A stretch of 64,000 nucleotides of DNA from Maribacter arcticus (GTDB lineage Bacteria > Bacteroidota > Bacteroidia > Flavobacteriales > Flavobacteriaceae), in NCBI RefSeq assembly GCF_900167935.1, contig NZ_FUYL01000007.1, positions 124,001 through 188,000 on the forward strand, read 5' to 3'. The notes under the pieces were generated by a model. The model was not told where the DNA came from. It did not search any database and saw only the letters and a list, made by a program, of their open reading frames with translations. Positions 35,219-44,329 of the stretch are shown piece after piece; the first letter of the stretch is position 1; every line of letters starts with the position of its first letter. The position numbers were made by a program, and so were the translations under genes.

Positions 35219-36271
35219 ATGAAAAAGATTAAAGCATATGCAGCAGATTCAAAGGAAGCTGATTTAAAACCATACGAAATAGAACGTAGGGCAACTTTAG
35301 AAGATGATGTTAAAATAGATATACTTTATTGTGGTGTTTGCCATAGCGATTTGCATCAGGTAAAAAATGATTGGAAAAATTCTGTATATCCTGTTGTACC
35401 GGGGCACGAGATTATTGGGAAAGTATTAGAGGTTGGAAAAGGTGTTTCGAAATTTAAAGTAGGAGACTTAGTAGGTGTTGGCTGTTTAGTTGATTCTTGT
35501 CAGACTTGTAGTGCCTGTAAAGATAATTTAGAACAGTTTTGTGAAAATGGAGCAACGTTTACTTATAATAGTAAAGACAAGCATTCTGGTGGACATACGT
35601 TTGGGGGATATTCTGAAAGCGTTACCGTAAATAAAGAATTTGTTTTAAAAGTACCGGAAAATTTAGATCCTAAAGCAGCTGCGCCATTATTATGTGCAGG
35701 TATAACCACATATTCTCCATTAACCCATTGGGGTGTTAAAAAAGGGGATAAGGTAGGTGTAATTGGCTTAGGCGGTTTAGGTCATATGGGAATTAAGTTT
35801 GCGCATGCCATGGGTGCGCATACGGTTATGATTACTACATCACCATCTAAAAGTGAAGATGCTAAAAAATTGGGTGCAGATGAAGTATTGATTTCTAAAG
35901 ACGCTGACCAAATGAAAAAGCATGCAGGCTCTTTCGATTTTCTTTTAAACACGATTCCGGTTGGTCATGATATGAATCCGTATGCGGCATTGTTGAAAAG
36001 GGATTCAACAATGGTGATTGTTGGTGCAGTTGAACCTTTAGACCCATTACATGGAGGAAGTTTAATTATGGGTAGAAAGAGTATTGCCGGTTCATTAATT
36101 GGTGGTATAAAAGAGACTCAAGAAATGTTAGATTTTTGTGGCGAACATAATGTTGTTTCTGATATAGAAATGATTGATATCCAAAATATTAATGAGGCTT
36201 ACGACAGGCTGAAAAAATCTGATGTGAAATACAGATTTGTAATTGACATGAAATCTTTGAAAGAGAGTTAA
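35219..36271 (+). CDS. Zinc-dependent NAD(P) alcohol dehydrogenase (YahK/CAD type)
   Basis: A 350-aa medium-chain dehydrogenase. Catalytic zinc ligands are in CGVCHSDLHQ (Cys41) and PGHEIIG (His63, Glu64). The structural zinc cysteines are Cys94, Cys97, Cys100 and Cys108 (SCQTCSACKDNLEQFC). The cofactor fold is GVIGLGGLGHMGIKFAHAMG. The GGHTFGGYSE and PAAPLLCAGITTY segments place it with cinnamyl-alcohol dehydrogenase/YahK aldehyde reductases, usually NADPH-dependent. Broad aldehyde reduction is likely. Single gene ending at a bidirectional terminator. Confidence 0.94.
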   Translation: MKKIKAYAADSKEADLKPYEIERRATLEDDVKIDILYCGVCHSDLHQVKNDWKNSVYPVVPGHEIIGKVLEVGKGVSKFKVGDLVGVGCLVDSCQTCSACKDNLEQFCENGATFTYNSKDKHSGGHTFGGYSESVTVNKEFVLKVPENLDPKAAAPLLCAGITTYSPLTHWGVKKGDKVGVIGLGGLGHMGIKFAHAMGAHTVMITTSPSKSEDAKKLGADEVLISKDADQMKKHAGSFDFLLNTIPVGHDMNPYAALLKRDSTMVIVGAVEPLDPLHGGSLIMGRKSIAGSLIGGIKETQEMLDFCGEHNVVSDIEMIDIQNINEAYDRLKKSDVKYRFVIDMKSLKES

Positions 36272-36296
36272 GAAAATACTATCGAAATAATGATTA

Positions 36297-36319
36297 AAGA
36301 GCCCTTTTAAAGGGCTCTT
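36297..36319. terminator. Bidirectional terminator between adh and CIA30 genes
   Basis: AAGAGCCCTTT and AAAGGGCTCTT form a near-perfect inverted repeat with a GAGCCC/GGGCTC core, between convergent genes ending at 36271 and 36321. A/T runs are present on both sides. Confidence 0.88.
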
Positions 36320-36320
36320 C

Positions 36321-36815
36321 TTATTTTAGTTTTATATAGTCTACTTCGAGGCTAAAATCTTCTTCTTTGTTATTTCCAATTAAAATGGCCACTTGCGCAA
36401 GAAAATCACCTTGGTAATTCGGCATTTTTAAAGAGTCGCCTCTAAAGTAGGGTTCCATTTTCTTAAACGGAATTGTAATAACTTTCCAATCTTTCCCGCT
36501 AGAAAAGGTATAAATATATGAATGGCGTTGATGGTCACTTGATTTACAACGGAACTGGTACTTTTTACCATCTCCTTTCATTCGAATTTCAAAAGAAGAA
36601 TAGTCCTCCACTACAATACAATCTAAATCGTGTCGTACTAAACAAAATCCGCCATTATTATCCAGTGAAACATGGCCGCTAAAAACTCCACTACCTTCTG
36701 AGTTTATTTGAATTATACCCAATGACATTCCGCCCATAACTTCATCGTTAACAATTTTCCATTCGTCAATCTTAGAAGATTTAGAAAAGTTATAAATGGT
36801 TTTAGCTTCGGTCAT
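36321..36815 (-). CDS. CIA30-family protein
   Basis: A 164-aa protein matching the complex I intermediate-associated protein 30 (CIA30) beta-sandwich: WKIVNDEVMGGMSLG, then FSGHVSLDNNGGFCLVRHD, IRMKGDGKKYQFRCKS, TIPFKKMEPYFRG and QVAILIGNNKEEDFSLEVDYI. No signal peptide, so cytoplasmic. In mitochondria CIA30 is a complex I assembly factor; in bacteria the domain is of unknown role, with a carbohydrate-binding-like fold. Single gene, convergent with adh. Confidence 0.9.
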   Translation of the reverse strand: MTEAKTIYNFSKSSKIDEWKIVNDEVMGGMSLGIIQINSEGSGVFSGHVSLDNNGGFCLVRHDLDCIVVEDYSSFEIRMKGDGKKYQFRCKSSDHQRHSYIYTFSSGKDWKVITIPFKKMEPYFRGDSLKMPNYQGDFLAQVAILIGNNKEEDFSLEVDYIKLK

Positions 36816-37197
36816 AGTTATTTAATAAAATGTAGTAATATTCAATACTTAAAATTAAATGATTGATTTCATCAAAAGATATCTAAAACGAAATTATTTT
36901 AGCTTGTTCGAATTAAAATCATTTTTTAAAGCATTATTAGCGAAATAAGAAATCGCTAAAAGAACGCTAACAAAGGTCATGCATAACACAATAGTATATA
37001 AATCATCTTTATCGAGTTTAAAGATTACCCTATTTACGTTGTAAATTCGGGTAGGTTTTATTTTTTATTGAAAATCTAAGTTTATTATATATTCAATTGA
37101 TTTACAGGTGTTTGAAGTCTTTTTTTTTTTAAAATTTAATTATGAAGCTAGTATGCAGTTAGTCGATTAATTTTTTTACTGGAATTAAGGCCTCAAT
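36816..37197. other. AT-rich intergenic region
   Basis: 382 bp between two minus-strand genes. A stretch at about 36898-37080 is open on the minus strand and would encode a hydrophobic peptide (VLCMTFVSVLLAISYFANN) ending at TAA, but the only ATG gives 28 residues. It may be a tiny membrane protein or a gene remnant. Nothing else was seen. Confidence 0.4.
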
Positions 37198-37806
37198 CTA
37201 TTTATTAAGTTTTTTCATCTCTTTTGCAACCGCTTTTTCAGAAGACCCCTGCTTTTCTAATTCCTCTATTATTTTTGGGTGGTCATGACTTCTGCCTTGT
37301 GATAGTTTGTTAACCGCTTGTATGTCGTTAATACTAATCTCAAACCCAATAATGCCAGTAACTTGCCTCATGGTCTTTTTAGACAAATCATTTATTGAAA
37401 TAGGGTGTTCTGAGTTTTGTTCATACTTGTCAACCAATTCATGTAATGATTGCATTAATTCTTCGGCCGTTTGAATTTTGACTGTTCCATAAACATGAAC
37501 AGCAACATAGTTCCAAGTAGGGACTTCCTCTTTCTGATACCATGATGAGGAAATATAACTATGCGGACCATTGAAAATGCATAAGACTTCATCACCATCA
37601 ACCAAGTTTTTACTTTGTAGGTTGGCTTTTGCAATATGTCCTACTAAAACATTTTTGCCATTTTTATTCTTTCCCAATTCTAAGGGTATATGTGTACCCC
37701 AAGGTTTGCCTTCAATAGTATTAATTAAAATACCAAAGCTGTTGTTTTTTATGAAGCTATGAATTTCATGTAGGTCTATATTTTTGTAGTGTTCTGGTAT
37801 AAACAT
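37198..37806 (-). CDS. PaiB-family FMN-binding protein
   Basis: 202 aa with the PaiB/FMN-binding split-barrel signature: MFIPEHYKNID, FGILINTIEGKPWGTHIPLE, LVGHIAKANLQ, GPHSYISSSWYQKEEVPTWNY and VHVYGTVKI, then a C-terminal helix with GFEISINDIQAVNKLSQGR. In Bacillus PaiB is described as a negative transcriptional regulator of sporulation and protease genes. In other bacteria it probably binds FMN or heme, and regulation is not established. Single gene. Confidence 0.92.
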   Translation of the reverse strand: MFIPEHYKNIDLHEIHSFIKNNSFGILINTIEGKPWGTHIPLELGKNKNGKNVLVGHIAKANLQSKNLVDGDEVLCIFNGPHSYISSSWYQKEEVPTWNYVAVHVYGTVKIQTAEELMQSLHELVDKYEQNSEHPISINDLSKKTMRQVTGIIGFEISINDIQAVNKLSQGRSHDHPKIIEELEKQGSSEKAVAKEMKKLNK

Positions 37807-37857
37807 CTGTCGAAATTTTTATGCTTTATTTATTTTGTTTGAATACCAATTTCGAAG

Positions 37858-38700
37858 CTAATTTTTAATAATGAGTTTAGCGAAAACCGGTAAGTGATCC
37901 GAAATATGTTTGTTGTTCTCCATGCGGTCATCAATATGAATATAGCTTTCTACAGCAAAATTTTGCACAAAGATATAGTCGATACGATCGGTTAGATTTC
38001 TGTCGTGTTCAAAACCATTGAAAGTTCCCGTAGGGCCGTAAAAAGTTTTTTGAGTTATTGATTGACCATCAACCAATTCTTTCTTTAAAAATTGAATGGG
38101 ATTTTCATCAGGCTTCAAATTCAAATCACCCATAAGTACAACAGGTAAATTTTCTGTATTTAGTTCTTTGATTTTAGAAACGATTAGCGCTGCCGATTTT
38201 TCACGAGCTAAAACCCCCATATGGTCAAAATGAGTATTGAATACCCAAAATTGTTTTTTTGTTTTCAGGTCTTCGAAAAGTGCATAGGTACAGATACGTT
38301 CCAAGGCCGCATCCCAACCAACAGAAATTTTATCCGGTGTATCTGACAACCAATATGTTGCATTCTCTAGTGACTTTAGCAGTTCAGTGTCATAAAGTAT
38401 AGGGGAGTACTCACCTTTTTCTTTTCCATCTTCCCGGCCCACGCCAACAGAAGCAAAATTCGGCAAATTCGCAACTAAATAGTTCAGTTGCCCGTTCACT
38501 ACTTCTTGCATGCCTATGATGCCGGGTTGGTAATGTTTTAGTAAACTTACCATAGCTTCTTTTCTATCGTTCCAGTTATTAACGGTATCGTTGGTATTGT
38601 CCCATTTAATATTATAGGTCAATACCGATATGTCTTGACCTTGAACGTTCGCGAAGCCAATAAATAGTCCTAAAATAATTGTTAGTTTGTATGCTTTCAT
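37858..38700 (-). CDS. Secreted endonuclease/exonuclease/phosphatase family protein
   Basis: About 280 aa from the ATG at 38700, 4 bp past the stop of the S9 peptidase; the frame is open further upstream but would run into that gene. A signal peptide (LTIILGLFIGFANVQGQ) is followed by the EEP fold: LTYNIKWDN, GIIGMQEV (catalytic Glu), NTHFDHMG, VVLMGDLNLKPDENP and a terminal SDHLPVFAKL (Asp-His). Secreted members in Bacteroidota may cleave nucleic acids, inositol phosphates or phospholipids; the substrate cannot be told. Co-transcribed with the S9 peptidase. Confidence 0.92.
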   Translation of the reverse strand: MKAYKLTIILGLFIGFANVQGQDISVLTYNIKWDNTNDTVNNWNDRKEAMVSLLKHYQPGIIGMQEVVNGQLNYLVANLPNFASVGVGREDGKEKGEYSPILYDTELLKSLENATYWLSDTPDKISVGWDAALERICTYALFEDLKTKKQFWVFNTHFDHMGVLAREKSAALIVSKIKELNTENLPVVLMGDLNLKPDENPIQFLKKELVDGQSITQKTFYGPTGTFNGFEHDRNLTDRIDYIFVQNFAVESYIHIDDRMENNKHISDHLPVFAKLIIKN

Positions 38701-38704
38701 ATTA

Positions 38705-40732
38705 TTATTTGACATCTTTATATTTTTCGAACCAAGCCAAAACACTTGCGATTTTTGCGACTAGATTACTTGGTCTATTGGCAATGCCATGACCTGCTCC
38801 TGGTATACGCACCATAGCAGTTTCTACACCTTCTAATTTTAAAGCAGTATAGAATTGTTCAGATTCAGCGATTGGTGTTCTGTAATCCTCTTCACCTGTT
38901 AGTAGCATAGTTGGGGTGGTCACATTGCCCACGTAAGATAGCGGTGAACGCCTAAAGTAGTTTTCTGGGTCTTCCCATGGTTTTTTACCGAACCAATATT
39001 TAGAAAAGAATGCTGCACCATCTGCATACAGTACAAAGCTTGTCCAGTTAATAACTGGCTTGGCTACAACGGCAGCTTTAAATCGGTCTGTTTTGCCAAC
39101 AATCCATGCTGTTAGTACTCCGCCGCCACTACCACCAGTAACAAATAGGTTATTGGTATCTACGTAGCCTTTTTCAATAACGGCATCTACGCCACTCATT
39201 AAATCGTCATAATCGTGATTAGGGTAATCATGGTGAATTAAGTTTCCGAATTCAGCTCCGTAACTTGTGCTTCCTCTTGGGTTGCTATATAATACAACAT
39301 AACCTGCAGCTGCATACGCTTGAATTTCAGCACTGTAAACAGAACCATAACTGGTAAAGGGGCCTCCATGTATTTCAAGAATGAACGGATATTTTTTTGA
39401 AGGATCAAAATTAGGAGGGGTAACCACCCAACCCTGAATGTCTTTTTGGTCATAAGAAGACTTCCACCAAATTTCTTCAGTTTTACCTAAATCTCTAAAA
39501 GAGAAAAGATCATCATTTACAAAGGTCAAACGTTTAGAAACTTTCTTATCGGCAACACCTAAATCAGAAGGGTGCTGCGTGTTGCCTAGTGTATATGCAA
39601 ATCTTGAATTTTTTGAAACAGTAAAATCACCCGCATTGTATGGTCTACCTAAAGACAACCCGCCAAGACCTTCTACTAGGGTAGTAACTTTTCCGTCTAA
39701 GGTGATATGGCCTATTTTGGTAGCACCTTCGGTATCATATTGAAAGTAAAGACCTTTACCATCATTTGACCATTGTGCATTGGCAATGTCTCTATCAAAA
39801 TTTCCAGATAGTAATTTGCTGTTTGAACCATCAGTATTCATTACGTACAATTCCGTAATTTGATATCCCTGTAATCTGTCGTCATTGCCCGTGTAAGCAA
39901 TCATTTTACCATCAGGAGAAACCGCTGGCGAACCATCAGGACCATATCTAGTAGTTAACGGTGAAACTTCTGCTGTTGCAATGTTCAAGGTATATACTTC
40001 ACTATTTGCTGGCTCAAAAGCTTCATCAGGATTAAAATTAGCTGAGAAGTATAATGTTTGGTCATTTTTAGACCAAACAGGTGCGCCGTGGTCAAATGTT
40101 GTTGTGGTCAGTTGTTTTGGTGTGCCGCCATCAATGGATAAAGTAAAAATTTGGTCGTGACCGCCTTTTATATATCCTTGTCCATCACCTCTATAATTCA
40201 ATTTGTCGATGTAAGTAGGGGGAGTATTCCATTTTGCACCTTCAGGCTTAGCCGGTAGCTTAACAATCGACTCTTCTGCTTCTGGTACGAACATGGTGAA
40301 AGCCAAATAACGGTCATCATTAGACCAACTTACGGCGCCTGGTGCTTTTGGTGTATTTGTTAATGGAGCAATTTCCTTAGTATCCATCCACATGAGATAC
40401 AATTTCATTTTATCATCAGATTTATTCGATTTAAAAATGATTTTTTTACCATCATGAGACCAGCGTGGGTAGTCGTCGTTTTGGTTGCCGGTGGTCAATG
40501 GTCTGTTTTGCGAACCATCATAATTTACTATCCAAAGGTTCGATAAATTTTTGTCGGTCATAATGTCCTTAAAATTCCGAACATAGATAATTTTACTTCC
40601 ATCTGGCGATATCTGAGGGTCAGATACAAATTCCATATCAAAAATATCCGTTAGTTCTAAGGTGCTTTTGTTCTGTGAGAAAAGAGGGATTGAAACAAAA
40701 AGGAGAATAGGTAAGAGTAGTTTTATCTTCAT
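38705..40732 (-). CDS. S9-family prolyl oligopeptidase-type peptidase
   Basis: A 675-aa secreted peptidase (signal LLPILLFVSIPLFSQ). Residues ~30-400 form a WD40-like/TolB beta-propeller (ISPDGSKIIYVRN, WSHDGKKIIFKSN, VSPDGKMIAYTGND). The alpha/beta-hydrolase domain spans ~410-675, with nucleophile Ser in VTGGSGGGVLTAW, Asp in LTGEEDYRTP and His in IPGAGHGIANR. The family includes acylaminoacyl-peptidases and dipeptidyl peptidases that clip short peptides in the periplasm. First gene of a two-gene unit with the EEP phosphatase. Confidence 0.94.
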   Translation of the reverse strand: MKIKLLLPILLFVSIPLFSQNKSTLELTDIFDMEFVSDPQISPDGSKIIYVRNFKDIMTDKNLSNLWIVNYDGSQNRPLTTGNQNDDYPRWSHDGKKIIFKSNKSDDKMKLYLMWMDTKEIAPLTNTPKAPGAVSWSNDDRYLAFTMFVPEAEESIVKLPAKPEGAKWNTPPTYIDKLNYRGDGQGYIKGGHDQIFTLSIDGGTPKQLTTTTFDHGAPVWSKNDQTLYFSANFNPDEAFEPANSEVYTLNIATAEVSPLTTRYGPDGSPAVSPDGKMIAYTGNDDRLQGYQITELYVMNTDGSNSKLLSGNFDRDIANAQWSNDGKGLYFQYDTEGATKIGHITLDGKVTTLVEGLGGLSLGRPYNAGDFTVSKNSRFAYTLGNTQHPSDLGVADKKVSKRLTFVNDDLFSFRDLGKTEEIWWKSSYDQKDIQGWVVTPPNFDPSKKYPFILEIHGGPFTSYGSVYSAEIQAYAAAGYVVLYSNPRGSTSYGAEFGNLIHHDYPNHDYDDLMSGVDAVIEKGYVDTNNLFVTGGSGGGVLTAWIVGKTDRFKAAVVAKPVINWTSFVLYADGAAFFSKYWFGKKPWEDPENYFRRSPLSYVGNVTTPTMLLTGEEDYRTPIAESEQFYTALKLEGVETAMVRIPGAGHGIANRPSNLVAKIASVLAWFEKYKDVK

Positions 40733-40897
40733 TGTTTGCTTTTTTGGTTATAATATGAAATTACATAAATGAATTGTAATGAGTTAAACTGTAGGCTTAA
40801 TAATAGTAAATAACTCAAATTTGTTTATTGGTAAGGGCTACTGTTTTTGAAATACTATTTTAGCTACCTTAACGGTCAACAACAAAATCAAATAATC

Positions 40898-41098
40898 ATG
40901 AACAAGCAGGTAAAATCAATTCTTCTTATTGTGGGTGTAGTTTTGTTAATTTATGGAATTTACACGCTTATAATGCCCGAGGCGTCCTTAGATCTTGGGA
41001 TAGTCAAAGTGGAGGAACAAGATAATACCAATGCCTATATTACTATAGTTTTGGGTATAATTGCGTTAGCCGTATCGTTGGTTGGAGGTAAAAAATAG
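40898..41098 (+). CDS. Small two-helix membrane protein (DUF3185-like)
   Basis: 66 aa from the ATG at 40898; an upstream in-frame start at 40847 adds a non-membrane-like stretch and is less likely. Two membrane helices (SILLIVGVVLLIYGIYTLI and YITIVLGIIALAVSLVGG) flank a short acidic loop. It resembles the small DUF3185 membrane proteins. No function known. Single gene on the plus strand. Confidence 0.72.
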   Translation: MNKQVKSILLIVGVVLLIYGIYTLIMPEASLDLGIVKVEEQDNTNAYITIVLGIIALAVSLVGGKK

Positions 41099-41196
41099 GT
41101 TAAGCATGAATTTAACAGTATCGATAGCCTATTAACCTAAGCCTTAATTATTTCATATGGGCTATCAATATGTATGGCCTTTCGTATTTTTGAGGC

Positions 41197-41577
41197 ATGG
41201 AAGTTAGAGGGTATCTACATCAAATACATCCAGTGCTTCCCGTTTGGGATGTTGTTGAGGCTCTTGACTTTTATGTTAACCGATTGGGGTTCAGAATTGC
41301 TTTTGCCGATGATGCTAAAAACCCCAAGTATGCGGGAGTAATAAAAGATGCCATAGAAATACATTTACAATGGCATGATGCTAAGGAATGGGAGGTAGAA
41401 ATTGACCGTCCCATGTTGCGTATTGTTACCCAAAATATTGAATCTTTGTTTCGAGAGTATGGAGAAAAAGATATCTTTAATCCGCATACCTTACTGAGGG
41501 AAACAGCTTGGGGAACCAAAGAATTTGCCTTTTACGATCCGTTTAAAAACGGATTAACATTTTACACGGATGTTTAA
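41197..41577 (+). CDS. VOC-superfamily protein (glyoxalase/bleomycin-resistance fold)
   Basis: A 126-aa protein with the beta-alpha-beta-beta-beta layout of the VOC fold: HPVLPVWDVVEALDFYVNRL then GFRIAFADD, and the C-terminal half ending EFAFYDPFKNGLTFYTDV. Bleomycin-binding-type proteins of this length act by ligand sequestration, while others are metal enzymes. No full glyoxalase I metal set is evident, so binding is more likely than catalysis. A TATTTTTG motif at 41185-41192 fits the Bacteroidota -7 element but is very close to the ATG, so the start may be leaderless or lie downstream. Confidence 0.8.
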   Translation: MEVRGYLHQIHPVLPVWDVVEALDFYVNRLGFRIAFADDAKNPKYAGVIKDAIEIHLQWHDAKEWEVEIDRPMLRIVTQNIESLFREYGEKDIFNPHTLLRETAWGTKEFAFYDPFKNGLTFYTDV

Positions 41578-41632
41578 GGTTAGTGATTATAATTAATTGA
41601 TATTCAATTGATTGAATTATTAAATTATTAAA

Positions 41633-42619
41633 ATGAAAGTATTATTTATAGGAGGAACAGGTAACATTAGCACACCAAGTAGTAGGTTGGCAGTAGCTAA
41701 AGGAATGGATTTATATGTACTGAATAGGGGGAAAGCCAAAGTTGATATTGAAGGAGCACATTCTATTATTGGTGATATCAATAAGCCAGAAGAATTGACT
41801 GAGCTTAAAAAGCACAAATGGGATGTGGTTGTCAACTGGATAGCATTTACACCCGATGATATTGAGCGTGATATTGAATTGTTTAAGGGTAAGACCAAAC
41901 AATATATTTTTATAAGTTCCGCTTCGTGCTATCAAACTCCATTGAGTTATCCTGTAATTACGGAATCTACACCACTTTGTAATAATTTATGGGATTACTC
42001 TCAAGGAAAAATACAATGTGAAGACCGTTTGCAAAAAGCCTATCGTGAAGAAGGTTTTCCAATAACCATTGTTCGTCCTTCATTGACCTATGATACAGTA
42101 ATACCGATTGCAATAGGTGGGTTTAATACATATAATACTGCGCAACGAATTTTAGATGGGAAAGAAATTATTGTTCATGGCGATGGTACTTCGCTTTGGA
42201 CAGTAACGCACTCAGATGATTTCGCCAAGGGCTTTGTTGGCTTATTAGGACTGACAACGGCCATTGGGCATGCTTTTCATATTACCTCCGACGAGGTTCT
42301 GAGCTGGAATATGATATATAAGATTCTGGCGGATGCTTTGGGTAAAGGAGCTAAAGTCGTTCATATTGCTTCAGATTTTATTTGCAAAGTAGAACCTTCA
42401 TTTACGGGTACATTATTGGCGGATAAAGCAGAAAGTGTTTTATTCGATAATACCAAAATTAAAACCTTCGTACCAGGTTTTAAAGCTACAATTCCTTTTT
42501 CCGAAGGAATTAAGAGAACCATTAAATGGTTACAAGAAAATCCGGAGCGTCAGAATATTGATGAGGAGAAAGAGGTTAAAATAGAGAATGTACTTAAGGC
42601 ATATCGTTCGCTTTCTTAA
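41633..42619 (+). CDS. NAD-dependent epimerase/dehydratase (atypical SDR)
   Basis: A 328-aa extended/atypical SDR. The cofactor loop VLFIGGTGNISTPSSRLAV is at the N-terminus, followed by LNRGKAKVD at the ribose-binding position and ISSASCYQTP. A Tyr-x-x-x-Lys pair may be DYSQGKIQCE. VRPSLTYD and HGDGTSLWTVTHSDDFAKGF are typical of nucleotide-sugar epimerase relatives also found in chloroplast RNA-binding CSP41-type proteins. The substrate is unknown. Follows the VOC gene by 55 bp and may share its transcript. Confidence 0.87.
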   Translation: MKVLFIGGTGNISTPSSRLAVAKGMDLYVLNRGKAKVDIEGAHSIIGDINKPEELTELKKHKWDVVVNWIAFTPDDIERDIELFKGKTKQYIFISSASCYQTPLSYPVITESTPLCNNLWDYSQGKIQCEDRLQKAYREEGFPITIVRPSLTYDTVIPIAIGGFNTYNTAQRILDGKEIIVHGDGTSLWTVTHSDDFAKGFVGLLGLTTAIGHAFHITSDEVLSWNMIYKILADALGKGAKVVHIASDFICKVEPSFTGTLLADKAESVLFDNTKIKTFVPGFKATIPFSEGIKRTIKWLQENPERQNIDEEKEVKIENVLKAYRSLS

Positions 42620-42819
42620 CCTAAAATTTTGAGAAATATTTTTAGGAATAATATTTCATTTTTAATAGATAATTTCTTTGAAATAATATATAAAAACTTG
42701 GTGACTTTCAGTAAAAAGGAATAGTAAGGAAAAATGGTCAACTATCAATTTTAAATAATCCTGTACTTTCAGTACGTTATAATTTCAGAATTCGTTGTTG
42801 ACCAACTTACTAGTTTAAG

Positions 42820-44040
42820 CTAGTGCATAATTTTATAAATGGCACCTTTAGGTCCTACATTTGTATTCGAAAATCCCATTACATAGAGTTCATTTTCTTC
42901 ATCGGTATCAAAACCACAAATTAGAAATACATCATCTAGTTTGTTTTGAATTTCCAAAAGCTCCCTAGTCCATTTTCCATTGGTTTCTTTGGTGAGCGAA
43001 AAAATACTACCTCTAAAATCGCCAAATACAAGCTTGTTTTGTAAATAAGGATTCTCTTTTCCATAATAGAAGTTACCACCTATAATGCAAACTCCATCCT
43101 CATGGGAGTAGGTATTGATAGGCATTTTAAAACCGCTTTTATGAATACTGTTATCTTCCATATAAACACTTTCTCCTTCCATATAGGGCCAACCAAGATT
43201 AGCACCTTTTGTAACAATATTTATTTCTTCTTGTTGCCCTTCGCCCACATCGGCACCAAATAGTTGTTTTGATTTTGGATCAAAGGTATACCGCCACATT
43301 TTACGTAGACCATAGGCCCATATTTCGGGCTTAGCATCGGATATGCCTGCAAAAGGATTATCTGATGGTATGCTATAAGGCAATGTATTTACATTGATAC
43401 GTAATATTTTTCCATTGAAATGATTCAAGTCTTGGGCATGATGAACATAGTTTTCATCTCCTATGGCATCATCACCAATAGATATATACAGATAACCATC
43501 TGGCCCAAAAGCAATTTTGCCCCCATTATTTGCAATGTTTTCTCCTTCAACTTCAAGAATCCTTATTTCACTTTCTTTATTTGTTAGGTTTGGGTTATCC
43601 TCATCTACCAAAAACTCTGAAATAACAAGTTTTATTGGATCGTTAGCAATAGAAGGTGCCGCATTATAGCACACGTAAAATTTGTAATTAGTGCTAAACT
43701 GTGGGTGAAAAGCCATTCCATTAATGGTTCCTATTCCTTCTGGCCCCTCTAGCCCAAGGGAATCTTGCGCTGTGTTTAATTGAAGGAAAGGTATGGGTAA
43801 GACCGTTTTATTTTCTAATATCCATATCTGACCGCCACGATTTGTCAAGAACTTGCGATGTGTATTATCATTGGGAATACTCATTTGAATAGGATTCTTC
43901 AATGCATCTGTAAGTAATTCAAGCCGAATTGAATTTGAATTGGAAGTTTTGACGTTTTCTTGTGTTGAAGTTTTTTTCTTGGCCTGATTACAGCTTAAAA
44001 AAACAAGTGCAAGTGTTAAGTAGATTAGTTTGATTTTCAT
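42820..44040 (-). CDS. Soluble PQQ-dependent sugar dehydrogenase (GSDH) lipoprotein
   Basis: A 406-aa lipoprotein (LVFLSCNQAKK). It has the six-bladed propeller of the glucose/sorbosone dehydrogenase family: NRGGQIWILEN, GTINGMAFHPQF, NNGGKIAFGPDGYLYISIGD, HFNGKILRINVN, WAYGLRKMWRYTFDP, GADVGEGQQEEINIV, GANLGWPYMEG and a late GGNFYYG. The His-Pro-Gln and GLRK segments hold the expected PQQ and substrate contacts. Such enzymes oxidise aldoses in the periplasm. It is a minus-strand neighbour of the second GMC oxidoreductase, so a sugar-oxidation context is suggested. PQQ synthesis genes are not in the window. Confidence 0.9.
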   Translation of the reverse strand: MKIKLIYLTLALVFLSCNQAKKKTSTQENVKTSNSNSIRLELLTDALKNPIQMSIPNDNTHRKFLTNRGGQIWILENKTVLPIPFLQLNTAQDSLGLEGPEGIGTINGMAFHPQFSTNYKFYVCYNAAPSIANDPIKLVISEFLVDEDNPNLTNKESEIRILEVEGENIANNGGKIAFGPDGYLYISIGDDAIGDENYVHHAQDLNHFNGKILRINVNTLPYSIPSDNPFAGISDAKPEIWAYGLRKMWRYTFDPKSKQLFGADVGEGQQEEINIVTKGANLGWPYMEGESVYMEDNSIHKSGFKMPINTYSHEDGVCIIGGNFYYGKENPYLQNKLVFGDFRGSIFSLTKETNGKWTRELLEIQNKLDDVFLICGFDTDEENELYVMGFSNTNVGPKGAIYKIMH

Positions 44041-44329
44041 CTTGGTGTTTTAAAGTGGTTACCTTATACAAATAAGTCAACTCTTCGGAACAATACAAAG
44101 TTTTATTGCTACGTATTTCTTGGTACTCCAGAGGATTACTAACATTGAGCATCCCTAATTATAGAAACACCTATTAACTTAGTGTGAGATTAAAACATTG
44201 GTCATAAACAAACCTTAAAACCAAATAGCCATAATTATCGAGTAGTACAATGTTTTGTAATATTCTTGTTTTATTTACAGCAGTGTAACCACTTCAAATG
44301 ATTCACTGAAATTTTTTCTGATGACGATT

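Noticed and set aside
36898-37080. Possible tiny membrane protein between CIA30 and PaiB genes
   Set aside because: Only a 28-residue product from an ATG, no promoter or terminator recognised; noted in the gap entry instead.
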